From Anniella stebbinsi (lineage: Eukaryota > Chordata > Lepidosauria > Squamata > Anniellidae): a stretch of DNA of 64,000 bases. The stretch spans positions 69,622,609-69,686,608 of the forward strand of contig JARDYH010000003.1 in assembly GCA_029215795.1 (NCBI GenBank), given 5' to 3'. Of this stretch, positions 1-10,874 are shown in pieces (position 1 is the stretch's first letter; each line of letters starts with the position of its first letter). Position numbers and translations under genes: made by a program. The notes under the pieces are model-generated. The model was not told where the DNA came from and searched no databases. It worked only from the letters and a program-made list of their open reading frames with translations.

Positions 1-68
1 ATTGAAATGTGTCCTAGTTTATATCTCTCTAAGGCTGCTGTCCAGCCAAAGCCTGACAAGTGTTTGTA

Positions 69-97
69 TATTATTATTATTATTATTATTATTATTT
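69..97. repeat. (ATT)n microsatellite
   Basis: About nine ATT units at the 3' end of the minus-strand R4/Dong fragment that follows. The plus-strand R4/Dong copy near 24060 also ends in AAT units, so this is probably that element's natural tail, later expanded. Confidence 0.9.
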
Positions 98-304
98 CAT
101 TTCTTCATTGCTCGTGGCGTTTTTTCTAGACGGACATGACGGGCTGCGCCAAGTCATGCTGTCTTTTACAGATTCAGGAATTTCCTGACACTTGAAATTT
201 TAAGTATGACTGCTTTCTGGATGTTGGTGTGGATGTATTCTGGTTGGCCCAGTTTCTAGAGGTTTTCTGTATAGTTTTTGAAGTGATGCCGGTGACTGAT
301 GCAA

Positions 305-306
<2 letters not shown>
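98..306 (-). mobile_element. R4/Dong-type LINE, 3' terminal fragment
   Basis: The reverse complement of this stretch matches the 3' non-coding end of the R4/Dong-like element at 23868-24062. Shared landmarks in order are the 'CACCGGCATCAC' motif, 'CAGAAACTGGG', 'ATCCACACC', 'GTCAGGAAATTCCTGAATCTG', 'CATGACTTGG' and 'CATGTCCGTCTAGAAAAA'. No coding sequence is left. The copy is 5'-truncated and flanked on both sides by ATT runs. The subfamily name is inferred from the coding part of the other copy. Confidence 0.75.

Positions 307-338
<32 letters not shown>
306..338. repeat. (ATT)n microsatellite
   Basis: Ten or so ATT units abutting the 5'-truncated end of the R4/Dong fragment. A second array on this side of the element is odd, because only the 3' tail is expected to be AAT-rich. 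Confidence 0.9.
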
Positions 339-785
339 TGTATCTTTTGGATATTTTAAACTCAGGTTTGGTCCTTAGACCACTTTGGACTGGGAATGGA
401 GGGTAATTTTCCCCATTAAAAGTCCCTGGAAGCATTTGAATACTCCTCTGGTTGTTGTTTTTTTAAAAAATGCAAGTAAAAATCTAGCACATCAGGTGGA
501 AAGATTCTAGTCCAGACCATTCTATGCAAGTTAACTTTCTATTTGCAAGATCTATTTATTTATTTATTTCAAACTCAGGGGAGCATTCAAAAATGGAATC
601 TCACACATGAAATGGTGTAGTCCATTTTACTACCTCCTACCTCTACCACCTAACTCTGCTGCATGTATAGTCTAAACCCGATTTAATGTTATGGCTAAAT
701 CCAACATTATGCTAGCAGGAACATGTTTTTGCTAGAGGTTGTACAACCACTAGTAGACCAAGTAGCACAAGCAACACTTAGCTCA
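339..785. other. single-copy-like stretch, nothing recognised
   Basis: AT-rich DNA with a short TATT run near 553-568. No repeat family or credible reading frame was seen. Confidence 0.5.
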
Positions 786-905
786 GGGGTGTGGAACCTC
801 AAGCCCAGGAGCTGAACCCGGCACTCTGGGAGTCCCAAGCTGACCCTCTGGGGATTCCCAGGGGTTGTGCAATGCCTTGTGGAGCAGCTTGCGCAGTGCC
901 TTGTG
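786..905 (+). mobile_element. possible hAT/Charlie-like terminal fragment
   Basis: It begins CAGGGGTGTGGAACCTC, which resembles the CAGGGGT-type ends of hAT/Charlie elements, and continues with a C-rich tract. A related tract is found near 12774-12840 ('CCTCAGTCCCAGGGGCCAAA'). No partner terminus or target duplication was found, so the extent is a guess. Confidence 0.35.
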
Positions 906-1045
906 CAAGCAGAATCCAAATATTAGATTTAAAACTTGAGCAAGCATAAACGCGGGATCTCTGCAAGTGGTAGGAGCTTTGCGCTAGCAGAATGACACCA
1001 TTAGATACAACCCAAAGTATGAGAGAACTTATATTCATGACTCTG

Positions 1046-1212
1046 TCGTGGCTCAGTGGTAGAGCATCTGCTTTGCATGGAGGTCACAGGTTCAATCCCC
1101 GTCGTCTCAGGTAGGGCATGAAAAACTCCTGGAGAGTCGCTGCCAGTCAGTGTTGACAATACTGGGCTAGACGGACCAATGGTCTCACTCAGTATACCCG
1201 TGTTCCTATTTA
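1046..1212 (+). mobile_element. tRNA-derived SINE
   Basis: The head looks like a tRNA gene. A perfect box A (TGGCTCAGTGG, 1049-1059) and a box B (GGTTCAATCCC, 1089-1099) form a split RNA polymerase III promoter. The body follows, with the segment 'GCCAGTCAGTGTTGACAATA' and the end 'TGGTCTCACTCAGTAT', then a short TTCCTAT-like tail. A minus-strand relative lies at 55306-55775. The mutated boxes and truncated tail suggest an old copy rather than a working tRNA gene; no acceptor stem closes. Confidence 0.85.
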
Positions 1213-1554
1213 CAAACAGCTGTTTTTGTTAATTTAAAGAAGTTGAAGCCCTTTGGAACTCATAACATTAATGAAAGTCACTCGCTTGCGAAGTCTTTTG
1301 CGTTGGGTTCAAATGAGGAAGCACAACTGGATGTGCATTTAATTGTGTGTGTGGATATTCTCTATCCATCGGAATGCAAATGTGATCACTGTGCGTACAA
1401 ATCTCCAGTGCATACAAATCTCCAGTTAGTTTAAGAACAAACTTAAATTTAGTCCCAGCTCAGAAGCACACATGCAAGCATTTGTTCAATTCCCATTGAT
1501 TTTGTTAGGGCTTATATGTAGTTTAAAGTGCTTTTCTGAACTGTCCCCCCATCA

Positions 1555-1579
1555 TACACACACACACACACACACACAC
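1555..1579. repeat. (CA)n microsatellite
   Basis: About twelve uninterrupted CA units. Confidence 0.9.
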
Positions 1580-2370
1580 TTTGAATCATTGACATAAGAG
1601 GCAATGGAAAAAAAATCACTTAAATGAAAGTCAAATATTTGCCAAAAGCGAGAGAAATCTTTCCAAGCTTTAGGAACATTTCAAGAAATGGAAAGTATTA
1701 AAAAGCACCCAAAACTATGAAATATTTGACAGTTTCTTTTTAAATGAGACTGCGCTAGCTATTGTAAATATAAAGGTACTATATTGCTCACAGACATTTG
1801 CTGAACTTTCAAGTATTCATTTGGCTCAAGGCAAGCACAGATCACTGCCAAATGACTGAAAAATTGTAAGCGTGTGTATAATAGATATTTCCTAGAAGCC
1901 TATTCCTTATTCTTAAGTCAGCCTCTTTATATTTGTGACACTGTTGGTCATGTGCATCATATTATGTCAAGTTGCATCACAGGATTTCTGTAGCCTGCTG
2001 GTAACGTCACTTTGCATTATAGATTTAAAGAAACCCTGTTTTTTTTCAAGTATGAATTGAAGGTGCTAATCACCTGAAAGGGATTCAGCTATCCAGGAAA
2101 AAGGAGCAGCAGCCTATTCTCACTGAATACTTTTTTCTTTCTTCAACCAATAACTTTCTGTAAATGCCCATGCATCATAGGCTCGGAACAAATAGTGGAG
2201 TACTTCACAGCTGGCAAATTCTTATTGCTTTAGCTCTGATGTCTGCATGTTATCACTCGGTGCAAATTATTTAGCAGCTGCCATCTTATTTATAGGTATG
2301 AACTGCACAAATTAATCTCATAAATAATTCATCCTTTCCTCTCTTTTTGTGCTTTTTCTTTCCTTCTTAA

Positions 2371-2406
2371 ATTATTACTATTATTATTATTATTATTATT
2401 ATTATT
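2371..2406. repeat. (ATT)n microsatellite
   Basis: ATT/ACT units, eleven or so, preceded by a pyrimidine-rich tract. Confidence 0.85.
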
Positions 2407-4093
2407 GGCTTTGGCTTTGAATAATCCTGCCACAGGTAAGAATCTGCTTTTCGTTGAGCCGGTGTCAATTGTTTGCGGAGTGTTGCTTTTAATTTCCTCA
2501 AGCTAATAAAATGGGGACGATATAACTATATAAGTTATGTGAAAAAGAGGGTGGATTACACAAAAAGGAGGAAATCGTTCAGTTGACACTTCACAGGAAC
2601 ATGAAGAAGAGCCGTAGACTGGGGGCATTGGCTTTCACATCCCCTGCTACCTGAGATCCAGCTTCACTGGCGATGCTAGAGATTTCACCTGGTCCTCCTA
2701 CATGACAATAATGTGCCATACCACTGTAATATGGCATTTTCCTTTAGCACACACATACCCATCAAATTCTGCAAGCTAGATCTGAGTTTCAGACTGCCAT
2801 ATTCTGCAAAATGATTTCTACCATTTTATATCCAATTTAGGGAAAGTCATCAGATGTGAAAGCCTAGATCCTATCCTAACCATATGGTGGCAATGTCATT
2901 GCTACACAACTGAATGGTAAATAGACGGCGGTTTGGTAATAATGATTCCCTTTTAGAAGTTAAACCAGAAAGTGGATCTTTCTTCACCCACCCGTAATAA
3001 GACGTAAGAATGTCACTGTGGACCAAATGGAAAGCCGTTCGTAAGTTTGTTTGCTAGTAGACTCCTAGGGAGCCGAACACAAAAATCCAATAAATAATTA
3101 GCTCTCCTGTGACAGGCTTCTGAATTACTGTGATACATTAATTGGACAAAATTAGCATGAATTAAGGCAAATAAGTATAACATGTAATTTATTACTTACT
3201 AAGCATGGTGCTGCAGTGGAAGGCTCAGATTTCCCTTAAGATTGCTTTAACAGCTATAATGCATTCCTTAATTTACTCTGTGGAAAATCAATTTTTTCAG
3301 AGTTCATTAAGCACCAATATGTTACAATGCAAATCCCTAGAGCACAGAGCCACAATACATTATGCAAATTCATGCCAGCACGGAACCAATATGTAAATAG
3401 CAATAATGCTTTTGTCAGCTTCCTATTGATAACTATACTGGGTAGCATAATACTTGAAACATCTTCGAGGCTGTTGATGTCTTCGCGCATGCTTTTTATC
3501 AAATGGCATTTCTTTGGAGAGTTGTAGCAGCCTAAAAGTCCCTGCTTGCAAGGAAGTGGCATTTAATGCCTTTTGACACTTTTATGATCGTCAGTCTTTT
3601 CTCAATCTCAACATTTTATAATCAGCTGAAGCTGATGGATATTAATGTGGGCTGTAGTTTGGTTACACATTACATGAATATGAATGCATCCATTGCCTTT
3701 GTTGCCATAGGGCTGCTGTACATGTCCATTGCCTTAGTTGCCATCTTCTGAAGACTATGGTGCATTTTTTATTCATTTCTAAACCCATGGCCCAATGCTC
3801 AAGGTGTTTCAGCACTCAGGACTGGCATCGAGGGTAGGCATGCTGGGGCAGATGACAAAGGCCCACACCCCAGCTGGGGCCCACTTATAAAACTCCCTGG
3901 AGTTGCTCTTCCTCCTCACATTGCAACCATTTTGTCCACCTGCCTCTCACTCCAGCCCAAACAATGGTGTGATGAGAAGGTAGAGCAGCAGATGCCACCA
4001 TCCATTTTCTCATTGGCTCTCTGCCTGCCAAGCAAGTGTTAGCAATGATAAGAAAGAGGATGAGGAACAATAGCAGCTAGTGACAATGGTGGT

Positions 4094-4265
4094 AGGGTGA
4101 CCATATGAAAAGGAGGGCTGGGCTCATATATCTTTAACAGTTGTGATGAAGAGGGAATTTCAGCAGCTGTCATTTTTATGCATGTGGGACCTGGGAAAAT
4201 TCCCTCTTCATCGTAATGGTTAAAGCTGCAGGAGCCCCATCCTCCTTTTCATATGGTCACCCTAA
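4094..4265. mobile_element. hAT-like fold-back MITE (short, 172 bp)
   Basis: Terminal inverted repeats AGGGTGACCATATGAAAAGG and CCTTTTCATATGGTCACCCT. An exact 8-bp target duplication, ATGGTGGT, lies at 4086-4093 and 4266-4273. The internal halves (CTTTAACAGTTGTGATGAAG and its inverse form) make the whole element a palindrome. It is a deletion derivative of the ~320-bp family seen at 7877, 28995, 49482, 55422 and 58533. It has no coding capacity and must have been moved by a transposase supplied in trans. Confidence 0.85.
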
Positions 4266-4273
4266 ATGGTGGT

Positions 4274-5277
4274 GAGAAGGTTGACCCACTGAGAGAGGAG
4301 GCCCGTTGAGGGTGTCTTGTCCAAGGGCCCTTAAAAACATGGAGTCACACTGTCCCCAGTGCAAAGCTATTGAATGAGTGGTTCAAGGATGGATTGGTGG
4401 AGTGGTTCAAGGAAGCAGTTGAAGACAATAAACAAAATCTGCTTAGAAGAACACAGGAATCTATGTTGTACCAGGTCCACTTTCAACCCTAATATTGTTT
4501 ACTCTAACTGGCAGCTGTCTTGTGTCTTGGCAGAGGGCATTTGAGGATGGAGGCATGCTTGACTATCATCTGAAATATTTAAAAGTATTTAAAAGCTGCT
4601 ACAATTTTTCAGATACGAGAGAATACTAATTAGATTCTTACTTACTGGTTGAAATTTAACAGATCTTTCTTAGTATTTTACTGGGGGAGCCTAGGAAAGG
4701 GACTCCCTTTTCACCCTCCTAGATGTATCCAGCCTTTACTCACTTTTAACCTCAACATATGATTCAAACAGAAGTGAGTAACACAGTTTGTATGTTGCTG
4801 AACAGAGTGGTGTTTCACCATTGTTGGTCCATTGAAATGAATGGGTCTGTCATTGGAGGAAATGAACAACCCATAGGGGCATGCCAGCGGTAATTACCTG
4901 CCTTTCTGTAGCTGGAAATTAGGTTAGACTTATTTACTGTTCCAAAGGGGAATAAAGACCATGTGTTTTTTAAAAGAGACACCAAGTAATTACAGCTATC
5001 CTGGCTTTGAAGTCTACCACTGTTTTTGGTTTACTACTATCTATTGTATTATATCAGCTTGGCTGTGAAACAATATCTGATAAAAATAAAAAAACAGGTA
5101 GGGAAAAGAGGCTTCAAATGGTATATCTTCTCAACTGTACTAGGAATTCCACGTTCCTCCCATTTTGGGGAAGGATAATATTAAGTGCCTTCTAACATTA
5201 CACATAGCTGTTACAACATATTGACATGAGCTATATTGTTCAGCTAATGCACCCTCTACTTGGGGGTGAGGACTGAC
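4274..5277. other. single-copy-like stretch, nothing recognised
   Basis: No repeat or convincing reading frame. Short frames here look like chance. Confidence 0.5.
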
Positions 5278-5280
5278 TTA

Positions 5281-5853
5281 GGCCATGTCTACACCATCCA
5301 TTTATCCTGGGGTCAGCTTGAGGTCATCCCTATGTGTCCAAATGACGCACAGGGGATCCCGGGGTCAACCAAGGATGACCTCTCACTTTCCCTGGGATAA
5401 AATGGGCGTTTTTTCCCATGTTCCCAGGACAAACCCAAGGACTGCAGGTGGTGTGGTTCAGGCTCCCGGGTCTCCCTCCTCCCTGTGAGTAGCGGGGCTT
5501 TGCAAATGGGCACAGAGCTGTGCGGGAGGCTCCGTGCCGATGGGGGGGGGGGAGTCAGGGGCAGCAGTTTCGCCTTCCCCTGGATGGCTGCTGGTGCTTT
5601 TTGGTGCTGAGTTTTTTTAGGGGGGTATTGTTTATTTTTTACTTACTTTTGTGCAGGATCAGGGCTGTGCAGTTGTGTTACTGGCTCCTGCATCAACCTC
5701 CCCCCCCCCAAAAAAACCATGCCATGTTGGAGCATCCCTCCTCACTTCCGGGATGTTGCACTGGCATGTGCATGCTGGGGGACAATCCCAGAAGCGGGAA
5801 AGCCTGGGATTCCCACCCCCCTATCCTGGATAGCTGGTAGGCGTAGATGATCC
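5281..5853. mobile_element. PIF/Harbinger-like MITE
   Basis: Imperfect terminal repeats: GGCCATGTCTACACC at the left and GGCGTAGATGATCC at the right (its inverse reads GGATCATCTACGCC). A 3-bp target TTA stands at the left and TAT at the right. The end motif, GGCC...TCTACACC, recurs in the elements at 22095 and 45464, which have clear TWA duplications. The interior is GC-rich with poly-G and poly-C runs. The frames at 5285-5840 lie entirely inside it and are not genes. Confidence 0.65.
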
Positions 5854-5856
5854 TAT

Positions 5857-6537
5857 AGATTCAAAATTATGGTGGAAGTGGTTTGAACACACGTTATTTG
5901 CCTCGAAAATATATTTCTCAGTGTGCATCAAAAGTGTCTTCAAGTTCTTCCATCACATTTTTGAATCAAATCTTTCTTCACTCTCATATTCAGTTCAGCT
6001 AGTTTATGTAGATGGGCCAGTGAAGGATGTTATGGTGTCTGATTTCATCTAGGTGTCTTGGCCTGCTGTTAAAAGTCATATCTCATTTGAACATGTAATC
6101 CTTTACATTATTTATTACCTTTGAGCTTTTCTACACAAGGCATGTATTGTGCACATGTCATTCTGTACTCATGGTTGTTTACAGGTTGTTTAGATGATGA
6201 TGTGATTCTCCAGTTCAACTTCTGTTTTTTTAAGATCACTTTCCTAGGTTTTTTTCGAGTGGTGAAAATGGGGTCTTATTTCTGAAAGTGAAAGAAAACA
6301 TATTTTCCTACTTGTATAATTACTTCATTCCACTATAGCACAGTGTCACCTACAGTATGTAGAGAAAAAGCAGGAAAGGAAAAGCACTTTGTGTAGAACT
6401 CAGATCTCAATCCTGCAACGAAACTGAAAGTAGATACAGCAGATGAACAGCCTTGTGTAGAAAAGCTCTTTGTGACGATAGAGAACTGGTATCTGAGCTG
6501 TATGAAGGGCCAATTTATTTCATAAGTTGGTAGATAC
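5857..6537. other. single-copy-like stretch, nothing recognised
   Basis: AT-rich, with no recognised repeat or credible coding sequence. Confidence 0.5.
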
Positions 6538-7320
6538 TAGGGATGTGCACTGACCCCCCGGATCGGATCGGATAGCGGATCGGAATCGGACCTGGGGGGT
6601 CGGATCAGATCGGATCGGAGGCTGGTCGGATCGGATCGGACCAGATGTCCGATCCGGATCGGATGCCATTTTGAATGCTTTTTCCCATAGCCAAGTATTG
6701 TTTTACAAAAATGCCTATAACTTTTTCATTTTTAAAGATAGAAGGATGAAACTTGGGCACATTGTAGACTGGTTAGGGATAGTTATCTGTGAGAAATTTC
6801 AGAAAGATTGGTGCATGCATTTTGTGGCAATTAATTTTTTAATAAATACCCAGGAATGCCTATAACTTTGTCATTTTTAAAGTTACACACATGAAACTTT
6901 GCCACATTGTAGGTGGTACCTTGGGACCTAAGTGTGTGAAATTTCAGAAACATAGGTGCTTGCCTTGTGTGGCAATTAATTTTAGAAAAATGGGTAGTGG
7001 TGGGGTAAATACAGTTACGCCTCCCACTTTTTTATTTTTAAAGATACAAACAGGAAACATGGGCACATTACAGGTAACACTTGCCTTGATATGTGTGTAA
7101 AATTTCAGAAAGCTAGGTGCTTGCCTTGTGTGGCAATTAATTTTTGAAACAATGTGGAAAGAAACACCTATAACTTTGTCATTTTAAAAGTTAGAAGTCT
7201 GAACATTGCTCACTTTGTAGATGGGTTAGGGGTAGATATGTGTCAGAAATTTCAGAATGATAGGTCCAGGCATTTGATGGCTATGGAATTTTTAGATTAA
7301 ATGTTTCAAAAAAATTTCCA
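6538..7320 (+). mobile_element. hAT-like element with CGGATC subterminal repeats, right end missing
   Basis: It starts with TAGGGATGTGCAC (6538-6550), the same end as the element at 61921. About 110 bp follow, dominated by CGGATCGGAT words. Then come about four degenerate tandem units of ~145-158 bp, starting near 6712, 6857, 7010 and 7167. Each unit holds 'CCTATAACTTTGTCATTTTT', 'GAAACTTGGGCACAT' and 'AAATTTCAGAAAGAT' motifs. No matching right terminus is present before other elements begin. Non-coding; the small frames at 6671-7100 are chance. Confidence 0.7.
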
Positions 7321-7375
7321 CAGAGGCCCGGTCTTCCCCTCCTTCCCCTCCCACTTCCCGCGAAGAAAAGGAAAC

Positions 7376-7607
7376 ACTCTCTCGTCTTGATCCCTTTGAT
7401 CCTTGCTAGTATCCATTACAGGGCTGGTGTCTGCTTTCCTACTTTCACTTTTTACTCAAGCAGACACGAGCCCTGTAATGGATACTAGCAAGGATCAAAG
7501 GGATCGAGAGAGAGTGATCCTTCCTTGCACGCATGGCTGCAAAACTCAGCTAGGCTCAGCCGTTCTGCTTGAGTAAAAAGTGAAAGTAGGAAAGCAGACA
7601 CGAGCCC
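7376..7607. repeat. nested inverted repeats (long hairpin)
   Basis: Arms of about 47 bp at 7376-7425 and 7469-7516 pair almost perfectly through CCTTTGATCCTTGCTAGTAT and its inverse. In addition, the loop sequence at 7427-7467 is present inverted at 7565-7607 (TGCTTTCCTACTTTCACTTT). This gives two overlapping hairpin possibilities. It sits between two hAT-like elements and probably belongs to one of them. Confidence 0.75.
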
Positions 7608-7825
7608 TGGGGGGGGGGGGGCGCGGACCCGGCGGGGGCGGCAGCGGCAGCGAACCTGGTAGGTCCGGGCTGATGTTTTTTGGGGGTGGGTGGCTTGTGG
7701 GGGGGTTGTTTTGGGTGGGTGGGGTGGCTTGGGGGGTTAGTTTTGGGGGGGTGGCTTGGTGGGGGGTTGTTTTGGGTGGCGGGGGGGACCGGGATTTTGG
7801 GTTCCAAAATCTGGTCACCTTAGCA
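7600..7825 (-). mobile_element. hAT-like element, fragment related to the 42700 copy
   Basis: The right edge reads CCAAAATCTGGTCACCTTA, the inverse of the left end of the element at 42700-43611. The inverse strand then follows that element through its C-rich zone, including 'CAGCCCGGACCTAC' and a GCCGCTGCCG run. The other terminus is absent. The plus strand is extremely G-rich (runs of 5-13 G) and could form G-quadruplexes. The glycine-rich and proline-rich frames at 7546-7911 are by-products of this composition. Confidence 0.7.
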
Positions 7826-7876
7826 AGTGCCCACTGGGTGATCAGTGTTCTGAAATGTATGGAGAGCCCCCGTGGA

Positions 7877-8196
7877 TAGGGTGACCAGATAAAATCCAGG
7901 TCAGGGCTCATGTAACTTTAACAGTTGTAGAGAAAAGGGAATTTCAGCCAGTGTCATTTGTATGCAATTAGTTCCTGGTGATATTCCCTCTTCATCACAA
8001 CAGTTAAAGTTGCAGGGGCCCTGCCTTCTTTTGTATATGGTCACTCTAGTATAGTGCCTGCAACTTTAACTGTTGTGATGAAGAGAGCATTTCACCAGGA
8101 ACTAATTGCATACAAATGTCACTGGCTGAAATTCCCTTTTCTCTAAAACTGTTAAAGTTACATGAGCCCTGACCTGGATTTTATCTGGTCACCCTA
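7877..8196. mobile_element. hAT-like fold-back MITE (~320 bp)
   Basis: Ends TAGGGTGACCAGATAAAATC and GATTTTATCTGGTCACCCTA, flanked by CCCGTGGA (7869-7876) and TCCGTGGA (8197-8204), which match at 7 of 8 positions. The interior is a long palindrome holding the AGTTCCTGGTG, CTTCATCACAACAGTTAAAG and CTTCTTTTGTATATGGTCAC motifs found in the other copies. Non-coding. Confidence 0.88.
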
Positions 8197-8204
8197 TCCG
8201 TGGA

Positions 8205-10080
8205 CAGAGGAGGCTCTCCTCTTCAGACAATCCTTATCTATGCATACAGGGTGAGGAGAGTGACAATGGAGGAGGTGGGACTATTATGTTACCCCTCTTC
8301 ATGTGTTTAAACATGCTTTGAGAATGTCTGAATCAGGCTTAGAATGTTCCATATAAAGTGGACATCATTTTGGTACTTTTAGAATGTTATGGAAGCAACA
8401 GCCAAATGTACTGAAGAGAATATGAATTAATAGAGAAGAATTTCCACCAAAGAGGAGATTACTAAAATCAACCCATGGCTACCTGAGTAGACAAAACAGC
8501 CCAGGTGGAGCCTTTTGTAAGGCAGTGGTGGATGAAAGTGATGCTTGACCTTGAGGTCAGAGGTCCCAGGCTCATCAGAGAGCACTCATGAAGGCAGAGC
8601 CTTTCACATAACCCTTGCCCGGCTGATGTCCTTGGGAAATCATTCCTTGTTTGCTGAGGCCATTGGGTGCTGACAGATGAAAAACCCTTTTAACGTGTTG
8701 TAGCAAACAAGACCATGATTCCAAACATAATTACTGCAGTGGAAATGAGATTGTTAAGGATGACCGATGCCCTGTGTCCTCTAAGGTATAAAATGAATGT
8801 ACAAAACTGTGAGATGAGATCCCTGTAACAGAGGATCCCACAATGACAAAAGGCACCTCATCAGATTTGGGGCAGGGTTTGGTGAACTTTTAAAATCCTA
8901 GAAGAGCAATGAACAAAACTAGAATTAGTTATGAATATCTAATATATCAGATTTAACAGAGGGCTATGGTTAAGTAGCACCCTGATTGAATACGCAAGCA
9001 AGATTATATGTACTGTTTCGAGGAATTAGGGCTGGTCTCAGAGAGAAAGGGTGGCAGAACACAGACATACAAATGATGTTGGAATGCCAGGAAAGTTGGT
9101 TCAAACAGCACTATTTCCCCATTGATCACTGTGCATTGTGGTTGTTTGGAGGTCAAGCATGCCTTATACTTTTTGACAAAATATGTTCACAGCTTGTCCC
9201 AATTGCTGTGGATCCAGAATCAACCCCCCCTTTTTTTTTTACTAACCTTCATGAAAAGTATGGATACCGACTCCTCAGGAAGGAGATACTTTTCTCTGGC
9301 TTCCTGCCCCCCACGTCTTTTTATGATGGATTTCTCACAGCGCTGTGTCTTCTATCATTGTGGTGTGATAACAAACGACTGCAAGACCTCGCAGAGTTCT
9401 CAGAGGAGAGCAATGTTGAAACCTGTACTGTTACTTTTCAGATCATGCTACTAGTCAGATCAAGCTACTAGTCAGAACACTTAGCACTTAGGTGCTAGTT
9501 GCCTTTTAAGATGGCAATTTGTTTCTGCTCCTGAAAAGCCTCAGGTAGAGACTCCAACATTGTGCCTGTGTAAAAAGGGTCATGGCTTTTTCATCCATTT
9601 CTTTCTTTTCCTTTTAATTCCACATTACCTGTAATCCAGCAACGTATTATGTAGCACGGACCAGGAAGGTGGCCTGTAGTAAATGCTGCTTTATGGAGCA
9701 AGCAGTAGGAAGTGCTATACTCTTTCCCCCAGAGGCTGAAAGCTTTTACATCAATCAGCATGCTGACAATGACAGCCTTGAATTTGCTTCTGAGCTTAAT
9801 CTGTACCTTAGCTGCATGGCAAATCATTATATGGCGTTCATTTTTTAAAATAGAGAAATACACATAATCTGAACACTGAGGGCCCCATACGGCCATTTTG
9901 GCTGCCTTTCGTTCTGAGTGCATTTTGACTGATACACTTCTTACCATGAACCTAGGCAGGGAACAGTTTGTATCTGGTGCTTTCTCTTAGCCAAAGTTTT
10001 TGAACAATGGCTGTGACTGTAAAAACAGAATGCAATTATTTTCTGTAAAAGATGGAAGAGTCTCAGATGTAAATTTAGCA
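8205..10080. other. single-copy-like stretch with one unexplained 161-codon open frame
   Basis: No transposon was recognised. The frame at 8986-9471 (plus) is one of the longer open frames outside LINEs, but it shows no domain, signal peptide or family resemblance. A run of ten T's encodes its Phe-rich stretch, and an overlapping 110-codon frame competes with it. I treat it as non-coding. The part near 9640-9940 is AT/GC-balanced and of unknown origin. Confidence 0.4.
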
Positions 10081-10084
10081 TTAA

Positions 10085-10405
10085 AAATAATAATAGATGT
10101 ATTTATACCTCACTCTTCAACATCAAAGGCTTGCCAGATCAGCTAACAATTAAAAACAATCAATTAAATCAACCAGTCATCTGCATTAAGACAGCAGAGC
10201 ATTAACAGCAGTGGTAGTTGTTAAAACCACATAAAACAGCCACTGAAATAAAAATTCATCTCAAATGGTATCTAAAAGACCTGGGTGAATAAAAAGGCCT
10301 CTACCTGACACTAAGCATTCCAGAGGTAGGATGCCACTACTGGAATGGCCTTGGTTGCCCTGATGGATGACCTCTGTTGAGAAAGACAAAATGTGACTTT
10401 GCTTT
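10085..10405 (-). mobile_element. L2-like LINE 3' fragment
   Basis: Read on the minus strand, it matches the pattern of the other L2-like tails here. There is a remnant of the C-terminal 'fully decayed RT' region near 10320-10380, then 'AGGCCTTTTTATTCACCCAG', an AT-rich 3' region, and a tail at 10085-10110. Strongly mutated and 5'-truncated. Assignment to the L2 clade is by resemblance to the copies at 13560 and 21885. Confidence 0.55.
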
Positions 10406-10654
10406 TGATTAGGGATATGTATCATATCGTTCCGATGTCCAATAATGATCCGATAATGGCGTTATCGGACATTCAATTAACGATAATGATAATTTTCTAA
10501 GGAGGCCCTATCTGATTAGATCCAAAATCCATATGTCTGATAACTATTGGATATATTGGATTTTCGGACTGCCAGTTTAGGGATGCCCCTCCCTTCCCCC
10601 CCCCCACTCGCGCTCCTTACCTGCGGTCTTCCCACTGCCATCCACTGCCCTACG

Positions 10655-10798
10655 CTGCTTCCGGACTACTGAGAACTAGGCTTTGCGGCCTAGTTCTCAG
10701 TAGAGCAACGACGCGCTGGGTGATGACGTCACCCAGCGCATCGTTGTTCTACTGAGTACTAGGCCACAAAGCCTAATTCTCAGTAATCTGGCAGCAGC
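10655..10798. repeat. palindromic module 1 of the 10410 element
   Basis: A near-perfect inverted repeat centred on TGACGTCA (10724-10731), a sequence identical to the palindromic cAMP-response element. Each arm contains its own smaller hairpin (GAGAACTAGGC, 6-nt loop, GCCTAGTTCTC), so the fold is branched. Any CREB/ATF binding is only a possibility. Confidence 0.85.
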
Positions 10799-10874
10799 GA
10801 AAGCCAGCAGAGGCAGCAGGGGATGGCAGCAGGTAAGTGGGGACCACTCCCTCCCCCCCACACACTCATGCTCC

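Larger units (their letters stand above)
1216..4085. other. AT-rich single-copy block with microsatellites; candidate conserved non-coding DNA
   Basis: No recognisable transposon or coding region. It holds a (CA)n run at 1555-1579 and an ATT run at 2371-2406. The parts near 2040-2340 and 3050-3600 are rich in TAATTA/ATTAAT/TAAT words and E-box-like words, including AGGTG-CTAAT-CACCT near 2060. That is the composition often seen in developmental enhancers. Conservation cannot be tested from one sequence. The short frames at 3205-3751 show no protein-like features. Confidence 0.45.

Noticed and set aside
1048..1120. Possible functional tRNA gene (boxes A and B present)
   Set aside because: It does not close an acceptor stem and continues into a SINE body; a SINE head explains it better.
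7546..7911. Proline-rich (minus) and glycine-rich (plus) frames that look like structural proteins
   Set aside because: They are translations of G-runs in a hAT-like element fragment.
8986..9471. 161-codon open frame on the plus strand
   Set aside because: No motif, signal, family resemblance or splice context. A homopolymer T run creates part of it and a second frame overlaps it for 110 codons.
10724..10731. CRE site as an active promoter element
   Set aside because: It is the axis of a transposon palindrome with no gene nearby; sequence identity alone does not show function.
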